This document shows, one piece after another, positions 54,349 to 62,550 of a stretch of DNA of 64,000 nt (position 1 is the first letter of the stretch; each line of letters begins with the position of its first letter). This stretch comes from VRUE01 sp963774555. Its GTDB lineage: Bacteria > Actinomycetota > Thermoleophilia > Solirubrobacterales > 70-9. A program made the position numbers and the translations under genes. The notes beneath the pieces are model-generated. The model did no database searches, was not told the origin of the DNA, and worked only from the letters and a program-made list of their open reading frames with translations. The stretch covers positions 1,364,001-1,428,000 of the forward strand of contig CAVZFL010000001.1 of assembly GCA_963774555.1 (NCBI GenBank). The letters are read 5' to 3'.

Positions 54349-55402
54349 CTAGAGGCCGTACGCCTCGGCCAGCTCCGGGTCCTTCGCGGCCAGCATCTCG
54401 GCCAGCTCGACCATCACCTTGCACTGCTTCCAGGTGGCGTCGTCCTGCATCTTGCCGTCGATCATGTGGACGCCGCGGCCGTCGGGGATCGCCTCCAGCA
54501 CCTTCTTGGCGAACTTGACCTCCTCGGGCGGCGGGCTGAAGACCTTCTTGGCGATATCGATCTGGACCGGGTGCAGCGACCAGGCGCCGACGCAGCCCAT
54601 CAGGAAGGCGGCGCGGAACTGGGTCTCGCAGCCGGCGGTGTCCTTGATGTCGCCGAAGGGGCCGTAGAAGGGGAGGATGCCGGTCGCGGCGCAGGCGTCG
54701 ACCATGCGGGCGATCGAGTAGTGCCAGAGGTCCTGCTGGGCGCTGACCCGGTCGGCCTCGGGGTTCTCCGGATCGGTGGGGTCCTCCATCACGCGGTAGC
54801 CGGGGTGGCCGCCGCCGACCCGGGTGGTCTTCATCCGCCGCGAGGCGGCGAGGTCGGCGGGGCCGAAGCTCATCCCCTGCATGCGCGGGCTGGCGGCGGC
54901 GATCTCCTCGAGGTTGACGACGCCCTGGGCGGTCTCGAGGATCGCGTGGATCAGGATCGGGCGCTCGAGCTCGGCCTTGGCCTCGAGCTGGGCCAGCAGG
55001 CGGTCGACGTAGTGGATGTCCCAGGCGCCCTCGACCTTGGGCACCATCACGACCTCGAGCTGGTCGCCGATCTCGGTGACCAGGGTGGTCAGGTCGTCGA
55101 GCACCCAGGGGCTCTCCAGCGAGTTGACCCGGGTCCAGAGCGCGGTCTGGCCGAAGTCGGACTCCTTGGCGGCGCGGATCAGGCCCGGCGCGGGCGGCCT
55201 CCTTGCGGTCGACCGGGATCGCGTCCTCGAGGTTGCCGAGCAGGATGTCGGTCTTTCTCGGCGATGCCGCCGCCTTTTCGACCATCTTCTCGTTGGAGAA
55301 GTCGAGGAAGTGGATCATCCGCGAGGGCTTGACGGGGATCTCGCGCAGCGGCTCGGGGGCGCCGATCGCCTGCGGCTGGAAGAAGTCTCTGGGGTTTCTC
55401 AC
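54349..55402 (-). pseudogene. HpcH/HpaI-family malyl-CoA lyase-like protein, one frameshift
   Basis: From a GTG at 55402 (GAGGAG four bases upstream) it reads VRNPRDFFQPQAIGAPEPLR, then TDILLGNLEDAIPVDRKEAA. Near 55195 one extra G breaks the frame; removing it gives RAGLIRAAKESDF and the rest: VVMVPKVEGAWDIHYVDRLL, ILIHAILETAQGVVNLEEIA, MQGMSFGPADLAASRRMKT, LPFYGPFGDIKDTAGCETQF, LHPVQIDIAKKVFSPP. The E and D metal ligands and arginines of CitE-type lyases are present. The sequence most resembles L-malyl-CoA/beta-methylmalyl-CoA lyases, which split malyl-CoA into glyoxylate and acetyl-CoA. Only one break makes a consensus error likely. Confidence 0.75.
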
Positions 55403-55506
55403 GCTGCTCCTCGGTTCGTCGATTCGCTGGTCGGCGGCGAATCTAGCCAAACGCGCGTTCGCAGCATCGCGAAGGAGTTATGTCCCCGCTGACCGTAACT
55501 GGGGGC

Positions 55507-55920
55507 ATGGAGGGTTCTGACGGCGACGCCACCCAGGACTGGCTGCTGCCTGCGCAGGCGCGGCCGCCCCTGATCGGCGAGCTGGCGCAGCGGGTCGAGG
55601 AGGCCCTGATCGCAATCGCGCGCGCGTCCGAGGCGGCGGTGATGACGGTGGGTGCGGCGGCTCTCGACGCCGCCGAGCAGGCCCGCCGCGCCGCCGAGCT
55701 GGCCGAGCGCGCCAGCGCCGCCGCGCTCGCCGTCCAGGCGCGGGGCGTCCCAGCCAGCGTGGCGCCAAGCCCGCCCGGGGCGGAGCGCCCGGACGACAGC
55801 CTCAGCGACTTCAGCGCACGAGCGGACCGGCTCGTTGCCCGATTGCGACAGCTGCAGCGGATCCCGCTTGCGGCACCCGCAGCCAGCGACGCCGCAGGCC
55901 AGCCGCAACTCGCAAGCTGA
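55507..55920 (+). CDS. small alanine-rich helical hypothetical protein
   Basis: 137 residues from the ATG at 55507 (MEGSDGDATQDWLLPAQARP). The centre is a long amphipathic helix rich in Ala/Glu/Arg (LIGELAQRVEEALIAIARAS, DAAEQARRAAELAERASAAA), probably a coiled coil, followed by a proline-rich linker and a second helix (FSARADRLVARLRQLQRIPL). No family recognised. Its last 110 bases overlap the 3' end of pabC on the other strand, so either this gene or the pabC tail could be mis-called. Confidence 0.45.
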   Translation: MEGSDGDATQDWLLPAQARPPLIGELAQRVEEALIAIARASEAAVMTVGAAALDAAEQARRAAELAERASAAALAVQARGVPASVAPSPPGAERPDDSLSDFSARADRLVARLRQLQRIPLAAPAASDAAGQPQLAS

Positions 55921-56614
55921 CCGGGCCCGGCGAGGGGAGGGGCGCGCCGTCGATCGAGCCGACCGGCTCGATGCCGCGGACCGAGCCGGCGAGGAAGACC
56001 TCGCGGGCCGCCTGCAGGTCGGCGAGGGTGAGGCGGTGCTCGCCTGCGTCGATCCCTTCGCCGCTTGCCACCTCCAAGGCCCGCTGCCGGGCGATGCCGG
56101 GCAGGATGCGACCGTCGGTGGGGGGCGTGCGCAGCCTGCCGTCGGCGAGCACGGCGAAGACGCTGGCGCGCGAGGCCTCGAGCACGGTCCCGTCCCGGTC
56201 GACCAGCAGCGGCAGCTCGCCGGGCCGCGCGGCTTCGGCCGCCTCGAGCAGGCGCCTGTCGGCCCACTTGTGGTCGCCGAGCCCGTGCTCGAGCACGACG
56301 CTGCGCAGCGCCGCCCCTTGCTTGGCGTCGGGGAAGACCGTGCCGGCGTCCAGCTCGGCGGTCTCGATCCGCGCCTGCAGCTCCTCCGCCTCGGCCGGGG
56401 ACACGGTCAGGCGCAGTTTGCCGTGGCGGATCGCGCGGGCGCGGGCGATCACCTCGTTGGTCGCGCCGCGGGGCAGGGCGGCGTCGTAGAGCGTGTCGAG
56501 GCTGCTGAGGAGCCGGTCGATGTGCGCATCCAGCTCGACCGGCTGGCCGTCGAGGACGAGCAGCGTCTCGAAGACGCCTTTGCGGGGGTCGGGGCGGAGG
56601 CTGACGCGCACCAC
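55811..56614 (-). CDS. pabC: aminodeoxychorismate lyase / class IV aminotransferase
   Basis: 267 residues from a GTG at 56614. Fold-type IV features: GVFETLLVLDGQPVELDAHIDRL, the catalytic lysine in GLGDHKWADRRLLEAA, DGTVLEASRASVFAVLADG and ILPGIARQRALEVA, plus REVFLAGSVRGIEPV. It releases pyruvate from 4-amino-4-deoxychorismate to give p-aminobenzoate for folate. It is divergent from pabB with only 16 bases between start codons. A branched-chain or D-amino-acid aminotransferase is possible, but the pairing with pabB supports pabC. The last about 40 residues beyond RVAAGLRRRW have no family support. Confidence 0.78.
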   Translation of the reverse strand: MVRVSLRPDPRKGVFETLLVLDGQPVELDAHIDRLLSSLDTLYDAALPRGATNEVIARARAIRHGKLRLTVSPAEAEELQARIETAELDAGTVFPDAKQGAALRSVVLEHGLGDHKWADRRLLEAAEAARPGELPLLVDRDGTVLEASRASVFAVLADGRLRTPPTDGRILPGIARQRALEVASGEGIDAGEHRLTLADLQAAREVFLAGSVRGIEPVGSIDGAPLPSPGPVSLRVAAGLRRRWLRVPQAGSAAAVAIGQRAGPLVR

Positions 56615-56630
56615 GGGATATCTTGACGCG

Positions 56631-58052
56631 ATGGCGGTCGCAAGTCAGTCCGAGACCCCGCTGATTGCGGCGAACCGGCGGTTTTTGGTTCGAAAACTGG
56701 ACTTTCTGCCCGACCCGGAGAGCGCCTTCGTCCATCTATACGGGGAGAGCGCCAACGCCTTCTGGCTCGACAGCAGCGCTGGCGGGGAGCGCGGCCGCTT
56801 CTCTTTCATGGGCGACGGCGAGGGCCCGCTCGCTGCGGTCGTCACCTACGCGGTGGACGCGGGCCGGGTGCGAGTCGAGTGCGGGGGAGAGGTCGAGCTC
56901 CACGACGAATCGATCTTCGACTTCCTCGCCCGCGAACAGCAGCCGCGCCATCGGCGCGCCGACCTCCCCTTCGACTTCGACTGCGGCTTCGCCGGCTACC
57001 TCGGCTACGAGCTGAAGGCCGACTGCGAGGGCACGGCTGCCCACACGTCTCCCACCCCGGACGCCGCCTTCGTCCTGGCCGACCGCCTGATCGCCTTCGA
57101 CCACCACCGGCGCCACACCTACCTCCTGTCGTTGACCGGTGAGGACTGGCTCGAGGAGACGAGTCGTGGGCTCGCCGCGCTCCCGGCGCTCGACGAGCCT
57201 CGGCCGCCGGCGGAGGCGCTCGATTTGCGCATGCGCCGCTCGGCGGATCGCTACTGCGATGACATCGCTGCCTGCAAGGACTACTTAACCGCGGGCCACA
57301 GCTACGAGATCTGCCTCACCAACACCCTGGCGGGGGAGGTGGCGGCGGAGCCATTCGAGCTCTATCGCGCCCTGCGCCGCGCGAACCCGGCGCCTTTTGC
57401 CGCCTACCTGCGCTTTGGCGAGATCGCCGTGCTGAGCTCTTCGCCGGAGCGCTTTCTCTCCGTCGACCGTGGGCGGGGGGTGGAAGCACGGCCGATCAAG
57501 GGGACGAGTCGGCGCAGCGCCGATGCCCGCGAGGACGTTCGCCTGGCTGCAGCGCTCGCCGCCGATTCGAAGAGCCGGGCCGAGAACGTGACGATCGTCG
57601 ACCTGATGCGTAACGACCTCGGCCGCGTCTGCGAGATCGGCAGCGTCGAGGTGCCCGAGCTGATGCGGGTCGAGACCTACGAGACGGTCCACCAGCTGGT
57701 CTCCAGCGTGCGTGGGCGGCTGCGGCGGCAGGTCGGGTCGGTGGAGGCCGTTCGAGCGTGTTTCCCGCCCGGCTCGATGACCGGCGCGCCCAAGGTGCGG
57801 ACGATGGAGATCATCGACGAGCTGGAGGGGGCGGCGCGCGGGGTTTACTCGGGCGCGATCGGCTGGTTCGGCCTCGACGGCGCCTGCGACCTCAGCGTCG
57901 CGATCCGCTCGATCGTTCTGAACGGCGGGACGCTCACGGTCGGCGCGGGCGGCGCGATCGTGGTCGATTCCGACCCCCGGGACGAGCTCGAGGAGATGCT
58001 GCTCAAGGCACGGGCGCCGATTGCCGCGGTTGATCCGCGCGCCTCGCTCTGA
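56631..58052 (+). CDS. pabB: aminodeoxychorismate synthase component I
   Basis: 473 residues from the ATG at 56631. The N-terminal domain (FWLDSSAGGERGRFSFMGD) is the anthranilate-synthase-I N domain. The chorismate-binding domain has SYEICLTNTL, FAAYLRFGEIAVLSSSPERFL, the PabB-specific PIKGT (VEARPIKGTSRR) with the catalytic lysine, NVTIVDLMRNDLGRVCEIGSV, FPPGSMTGAPKVRTMEIID and GVYSGAIGWFG. PIKGT distinguishes it from anthranilate synthase. It makes 4-amino-4-deoxychorismate from chorismate with ammonia from a PabA subunit not present in the window. Confidence 0.9.
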   Translation: MAVASQSETPLIAANRRFLVRKLDFLPDPESAFVHLYGESANAFWLDSSAGGERGRFSFMGDGEGPLAAVVTYAVDAGRVRVECGGEVELHDESIFDFLAREQQPRHRRADLPFDFDCGFAGYLGYELKADCEGTAAHTSPTPDAAFVLADRLIAFDHHRRHTYLLSLTGEDWLEETSRGLAALPALDEPRPPAEALDLRMRRSADRYCDDIAACKDYLTAGHSYEICLTNTLAGEVAAEPFELYRALRRANPAPFAAYLRFGEIAVLSSSPERFLSVDRGRGVEARPIKGTSRRSADAREDVRLAAALAADSKSRAENVTIVDLMRNDLGRVCEIGSVEVPELMRVETYETVHQLVSSVRGRLRRQVGSVEAVRACFPPGSMTGAPKVRTMEIIDELEGAARGVYSGAIGWFGLDGACDLSVAIRSIVLNGGTLTVGAGGAIVVDSDPRDELEEMLLKARAPIAAVDPRASL

Positions 58053-58203
58053 GGCGGAACTTGAGCAAAAACCCCCTGACTGGCCAGATGTTTGACCAAG
58101 GAACTCCTGCGTCCACTCGTTCTTTCCGGTGATGTGGCCCGAATGCCCCTCGAGAGGGCAGTCCAACCGAAGGGTCCAGTCCCAAAAAAGGAGATTCACC
58201 GGA

Positions 58204-61098
58204 ATGACTGCTCAATCGATCGCACAGCCTCGCTTGCGACGCCTGGCTCTTGGCCTCACGGCCTGCCTGGTGCTCGTCGGCCTGGCGATGGCATCAACGT
58301 CCGCTCAGGCGGCGCAGACAAGCTTCAGCTCAATCAACCTGTGCATCAAGCGCAGCGGCGAGGGCAAAGGCACCGTTCGCCTGGTCTCAGCCAAATCCCA
58401 CTGCAAAAAAGACGAGCGCGGCGCCGCCTTCCTGACCGCCCAGCAGGGCGTGCTGGGTGTGGAAGCGGACAGCGGCACCACGGGCGCAACCGGCGCAACC
58501 GGCGCCGAAGGCCCCAAAGGCCCCACCGGCGCTCAAGGTCCGACCGGCGAAGAAGGCCCGATCGGCCCTCAGGGCCCAGCGGGCGACAAAGGCCCGACCG
58601 GCGACAAGGGCGCAACCGGCGACAAGGGTCCGCAGGGCGACCCGGGCGTGAAGGGTCCCGACGGCAACAAGGGCGCAACCGGCGCCGAAGGCCCGCAGGG
58701 CGAACCCGGAGTCAAGGGCCCCGATGGCGACAAAGGCCCCCAGGGCGCAACTGGCGACAAGGGTCCGCAGGGCGACCCCGGCGTGAAAGGTCCCGACGGT
58801 GACAAAGGTCCGATCGGCGATCAGGGCGTAAAGGGCCCCGACGGAGACAAGGGCGCAACCGGTGCCGAAGGCCCGCAAGGCGAGCCTGGTGTCAAAGGCC
58901 CCGATGGCGACAAAGGCCCCCAGGGCGCAACCGGCGCCGAAGGCCCGCAGGGCGAACCCGGAGTCAAGGGTCCCGACGGCGACAAAGGACCGCAGGGCGC
59001 AACGGGCGAGCAAGGCCCGACCGGCGATCAGGGCGTGAAGGGCCCCGACGGCGACAAGGGCGCAACCGGTGACAAAGGCCCGCAGGGCGACCCCGGTGTC
59101 AAGGGCCCCGACGGAGACAAAGGCTCCCAGGGTGCAACTGGCGACAAGGGTCCACAAGGCGACCCCGGCGTGAAAGGTCCCGACGGTGACAAAGGTCCGA
59201 TCGGCGATCAGGGCGCTAAGGGCCCCGACGGAGACAAGGGCGCAACCGGTGACAAAGGCCCGCAAGGCGAGCCTGGTGTCAAAGGCCCCGATGGCGACAA
59301 AGGCCCCCAGGGCGCAACTGGCGACAAGGGTCCGCAGGGCGACCCCGGCGTGAAAGGTCCCGACGGTGACAAGGGCCCGATCGGCGATCAGGGCGTAAAG
59401 GGCCCTGATGGCGACAAAGGACCTCAGGGCGCAACGGGCGAGCAAGGCCCGACCGGCGACAAGGGCCCGATCGGCGATCAGGGCGCTAAGGGCCCCGACG
59501 GCGACAAGGGCGCAACCGGCGCCGAAGGCCCGCAGGGCGAACCCGGAGTCAAGGGTCCCGACGGCGACAAAGGCCCCCAGGGCGCAACGGGCGAGCAAGG
59601 CCCGGCAGGCCCCCAGGGCCCGATTGGGCCTCAAGGCCCGACGGGCGACAAAGGCCTGACCGGCGACAAGGGCGCAACCGGTGCCGAAGGCCCGCAGGGT
59701 GAGCCCGGCGTGAAAGGTCCCGACGGCGACAAAGGTCCGATCGGCGATCAGGGCGCTAAAGGCCCCGACGGCGACAAGGGCGCAACCGGCGCCGAAGGCC
59801 CGCAGGGCGACCCCGGGGTTAAAGGCCCCGACGGAGACAAGGGACCTCAGGGTGCAACGGGCGAGCAAGGCCCGACCGGCGACAAGGGTCCGATCGGCGA
59901 TCAGGGCGCTAAAGGCCCCGACGGCGACAAGGGCGCAACCGGTGACAAAGGCCCGCAAGGCGAGCCTGGTGTCAAAGGCCCCGATGGCGACAAAGGCCCC
60001 CAGGGCGCAACCGGCGACAAGGGTCCGCAAGGCGACCCCGGCGTGAAAGGTCCCGACGGTGACAAGGGCCCGATCGGCGATCAGGGCGTAAAGGGCCCTG
60101 ATGGCGACAAAGGACCTCAGGGCGCAACGGGCGAGCAAGGCCCGACCGGCGACAAGGGCCCGATCGGCGATCAGGGCGCTAAGGGCCCCGACGGCGACAA
60201 GGGCGCAACCGGCGCCGAAGGCCCGCAGGGCGAACCCGGTGTCAAGGGTCCCGACGGCGACAAAGGTCCGATCGGCGATCAGGGCGCTAAGGGCCCCGAC
60301 GGCGACAAGGGCGCAACCGGTGCCGAAGGCCCGCAGGGCGAACCCGGTGTCAAGGGTCCCGACGGCGACAAGGGTCCGATCGGCGATCAGGGCGCTAAGG
60401 GCCCCGACGGCGACAAGGGCGCAACCGGCGCCGAAGGCCCGCAGGGCGAACCCGGCGTGAAAGGCCCCGACGGTGACAAGGGATCTCAGGGCGCAACGGG
60501 TGAACAAGGCCCGGCAGGCCCCCAGGGTCCGATTGGACCTCAGGGCCCAGTCGGCGACAAGGGCCCGACCGGCGACAAAGGTCCGACCGGCGACAAAGGT
60601 CCGACCGGCGACAAAGGTCCGACGGGCGACAAAGGTCCGACGGGCGACAAAGGTCCGACGGGCGATCAAGGACCGGCTGGGCCGGCCGGATCGGCTGTTG
60701 CTTACGAAATCCGCGGCGGCGGCGGTCTCTCCACCGTGGAAAACGGCATGAACAATCGGTTCTTCGGACCGGCGATCGACACGTTCGCCAGCTCCGACGC
60801 AGCGATTCAGGAAGTGCTGTTCACCGCTGGCAAAGTCAGCAACTTCAGGGTTGCTCTGGTCGGCGGTTCACCCGGTACGGGCGACAGCTACGCGTTCACG
60901 GTTCGCAGGGACCCGGCCGGTGCGGAACCGGCGGTCAGCACGGGCATCACCTGCAAAATCGCGGACAGCGCCACGACCTGCGAAGACCCGAAAAACTCGC
61001 AGGCATTTGCGGCGGGGGACGCGATCTCAGTTCTGGCAACCGAGAACAACGGTCCCACTACCCGCGCGATGTTCTTCCGGCTGGACTTCCAGCCCTAG
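58204..61098 (+). CDS. secreted collagen-like repeat protein
   Basis: 964 residues from the ATG at 58204 (AAAAAAGGAG upstream). Signal peptide about 1-36 (ending SAQAA), a small N-terminal domain with two cysteines (INLCIKRS, SHCKKDERG), then uninterrupted Gly-X-Y triplets from about residue 91 to 832, and a C-terminal beta-rich domain (about 833-964: YEIRGGGGLSTVENGMNNRF, NFRVALVGGSPGTGDSYAFT, ITCKIADSATTCEDPKN) that could trimerise like C1q/TNF-type tips. Common triplets are GDK, GPD, GPQ, GAT, GVK; proline is mostly in X. No cell-wall anchor is seen. Probably an extracellular trimeric fibre for adhesion or matrix. Confidence 0.88.
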   Translation: MTAQSIAQPRLRRLALGLTACLVLVGLAMASTSAQAAQTSFSSINLCIKRSGEGKGTVRLVSAKSHCKKDERGAAFLTAQQGVLGVEADSGTTGATGATGAEGPKGPTGAQGPTGEEGPIGPQGPAGDKGPTGDKGATGDKGPQGDPGVKGPDGNKGATGAEGPQGEPGVKGPDGDKGPQGATGDKGPQGDPGVKGPDGDKGPIGDQGVKGPDGDKGATGAEGPQGEPGVKGPDGDKGPQGATGAEGPQGEPGVKGPDGDKGPQGATGEQGPTGDQGVKGPDGDKGATGDKGPQGDPGVKGPDGDKGSQGATGDKGPQGDPGVKGPDGDKGPIGDQGAKGPDGDKGATGDKGPQGEPGVKGPDGDKGPQGATGDKGPQGDPGVKGPDGDKGPIGDQGVKGPDGDKGPQGATGEQGPTGDKGPIGDQGAKGPDGDKGATGAEGPQGEPGVKGPDGDKGPQGATGEQGPAGPQGPIGPQGPTGDKGLTGDKGATGAEGPQGEPGVKGPDGDKGPIGDQGAKGPDGDKGATGAEGPQGDPGVKGPDGDKGPQGATGEQGPTGDKGPIGDQGAKGPDGDKGATGDKGPQGEPGVKGPDGDKGPQGATGDKGPQGDPGVKGPDGDKGPIGDQGVKGPDGDKGPQGATGEQGPTGDKGPIGDQGAKGPDGDKGATGAEGPQGEPGVKGPDGDKGPIGDQGAKGPDGDKGATGAEGPQGEPGVKGPDGDKGPIGDQGAKGPDGDKGATGAEGPQGEPGVKGPDGDKGSQGATGEQGPAGPQGPIGPQGPVGDKGPTGDKGPTGDKGPTGDKGPTGDKGPTGDKGPTGDQGPAGPAGSAVAYEIRGGGGLSTVENGMNNRFFGPAIDTFASSDAAIQEVLFTAGKVSNFRVALVGGSPGTGDSYAFTVRRDPAGAEPAVSTGITCKIADSATTCEDPKNSQAFAAGDAISVLATENNGPTTRAMFFRLDFQP
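58474..60690 (+). repeat. collagen-like tandem repeat region
   Basis: The DNA behind the Gly-X-Y segment is built from shuffled modules such as GDKGPQGDPGVKGPDG, GPIGDQGAKGPDGDKGATG and GPQGATGEQGPTGDKG, reused many times with few silent changes. The end is a pure run of GDKGPT units at about 60550-60665. Such DNA recombines easily, so length should vary between strains and may be misassembled. Confidence 0.8.
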
Positions 61099-61115
61099 CC
61101 GGAATTGCGCTGGCC

Positions 61116-61174
61116 CAGCCGCCTATCCCGAAGTAGCGGGGTAGGCGGCTGGCCGGCCGAATCCTCGGCCGGCC
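61116..61174. terminator. two abutting strong hairpins between convergent genes
   Basis: Hairpin one (61116-61151): CAGCCGCCTA pairs with TAGGCGGCTG around a CCCG/CGGG extension. Hairpin two (61151-61174): GGCCGGCCGA and TCGGCCGGCC with a four-base loop, perfect. They fill the gap between the collagen-like gene and the convergent lipoprotein gene, whose stop begins at the next base. Confidence 0.75.
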
Positions 61175-61684
61175 TCACCCCACGGCGACTATCTGCCCCG
61201 AGTTGACGAGCTGCAGCGCCCGCTTGAAGTTCGGGTCGTAGACCTCGATCTCGACCGGAATGCCGGGATAGGCGAGATAGACGCTGCCGGGGTCGGTTCG
61301 GTTGAAGTAGACCGTCGCGTTGCCCGGTGCCCGGGTGAGCACTGCCCCGGATTCGTCGCCCTGTTGGCGCAATGTCGCGACGGGATGCGGCTGGGCGTAG
61401 GTGCCGACGGTGAGGAAGTTGGGCCGGCGGTCGCCGGCATCCGCACCCCCGGTGAGGTAGCGCACGTATGTGCGGTCGCCTCCTTCCCTGCTCAGCTCCA
61501 GTTCGGTGCCTTGGCGCTCCCCGGCCCAGTACACGGGTGTGGCCCCTCCGCCCACGGCCTGTTGAAGCGAGTCGGCGCTGACGATTTCGGCGCCGGCGGC
61601 GCTCTTCTCGGAGTCGCCGCCACAGCCGGCCAGCGCAACGAGGACGAGTCCTGTCACGGCGAGTATCGAGCGTGCGCGAGTCAC
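61175..61684 (-). CDS. hypothetical lipoprotein
   Basis: 169 residues from a GTG at 61684. The signal peptide ends in a lipobox (LVALAGCGGD), so it is a membrane-anchored extracytoplasmic protein. The rest (YWAGERQGTELELSREGGDR, TYVRYLTGGADAGD, FLTVGTYAQPHPVATLRQQG, VYLAYPGIPVEIEVYDPNF) forms a beta-rich domain I do not recognise. It is followed by the double hairpin terminator. The gap of 70 bases to the CAP gene suggests they could share a transcript. Confidence 0.72.
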   Translation of the reverse strand: MTRARSILAVTGLVLVALAGCGGDSEKSAAGAEIVSADSLQQAVGGGATPVYWAGERQGTELELSREGGDRTYVRYLTGGADAGDRRPNFLTVGTYAQPHPVATLRQQGDESGAVLTRAPGNATVYFNRTDPGSVYLAYPGIPVEIEVYDPNFKRALQLVNSGQIVAVG

Positions 61685-61754
61685 TGGTGGAGCGAAGCGT
61701 AGTCAGGCACTCGGAGGGTCCCGCGACCGCCTGGTCCGGTGCCCGGCGGGCGGT

Positions 61755-62378
61755 CTAGCTTGCGGCTGGCGCGGCGTCGCAGTGCGAACCGAAGTGGGCC
61801 GCCCAGACATCGACGCCGCCAAGGCCGCCGAGCTCGCCGGTCTGCAGGCTGAGCCCCATGTCGCTGTATTCGCCGAGGATGTTGTGCCGGTGGGCGGGGG
61901 ATCGCATCCAGGCTTGGAAGATCGAGCGCACCGTGCCGTATGTGCCCGTCCCCCAGGCGAGGTTCTCGCCGACGTGCCAGCAGGATTCCGCGAGGTAGCC
62001 GGACTGCTGGATCCAGTAGGTGAAGTCGCGGCCGCAGGCGGTGTGGCTGAAGCTGTCGCAACTCAGCACGTCCGCCGCCTTCTCTGCGGTGGAGAGGTCC
62101 AGTTGCGGGGAGTCGTTGAGCTCGCCCAGTCCTGAGTGGGTGCGGGCGAAGCCGGTCATGCAGCGCATCGACTGCAGTTGGGCTTCGGGGGAGGCGGCGG
62201 GATTGGCCTGGTTGGGGCAGGCCGTCGCCGGTGCGATCAGCGAGGTCGACGACTGGGCGGGAAGATTGCGCCGCGCCGCGGTCCGCTGATACTGGACCCC
62301 CATTGCAGCCGCGGTTGACGTCGCGGTCAGCATGATGGCCAGTGCGATCGCCGCGAGGAATGAGAGCTTCGCCGTCAT
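61755..62378 (-). CDS. secreted CAP-domain (SCP/PR1-like) protein
   Basis: 207 residues, ATG at 62378. Signal peptide about 1-25 (LSFLAAIALAIMLTATSTAAA). The CAP domain follows: LNDSPQLDLSTAEKAADVLS, FSHTACGRDFTYWIQQSGYL, GENLAWGTGTYGTVRSIFQAWMRSPAHRHNIL with the conserved His and Glu residues, and six cysteines likely in disulfides. Bacterial CAP proteins are secreted and of uncertain role, some binding lipids or cell wall. It is divergent from the acyl-CoA dehydrogenase gene, with 172 bases between. Confidence 0.85.
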   Translation of the reverse strand: MTAKLSFLAAIALAIMLTATSTAAAMGVQYQRTAARRNLPAQSSTSLIAPATACPNQANPAASPEAQLQSMRCMTGFARTHSGLGELNDSPQLDLSTAEKAADVLSCDSFSHTACGRDFTYWIQQSGYLAESCWHVGENLAWGTGTYGTVRSIFQAWMRSPAHRHNILGEYSDMGLSLQTGELGGLGGVDVWAAHFGSHCDAAPAAS

Positions 62379-62550
62379 CGCTTCTCTTCTCGTCAGGCGG
62401 CACCGCGCGCAATAGGCGTCTGCGGAGCCTGGACGTATGTCCTACCACGCCTACCGGCGCCGGCTGAGGCATCTTGCGGCTGCCGGGGGGACCCGGCGGG
62501 GCGGCGCCGATATCCTTCCGCTCCCGTCCCATCCCGACCGAGCAGGAGCC

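Noticed and set aside
58145..58161. Hairpin TGCCCCTCGAGAGGGCA upstream of the collagen-like gene as a riboswitch
   Set aside because: Only a single short stem is visible and it matches no riboswitch layout I know; it could be an ordinary leader hairpin.
58387..60669. 760-codon minus-strand frame with Ala/Gly/Leu repeats
   Set aside because: It is the exact mirror of the collagen repeat DNA; the plus strand has signal peptide, ribosome site and capping domains.
58474..60690. CRISPR-like regular repeat array
   Set aside because: Repeats are in frame, coding and without unique spacers of constant length; they are collagen triplet modules.
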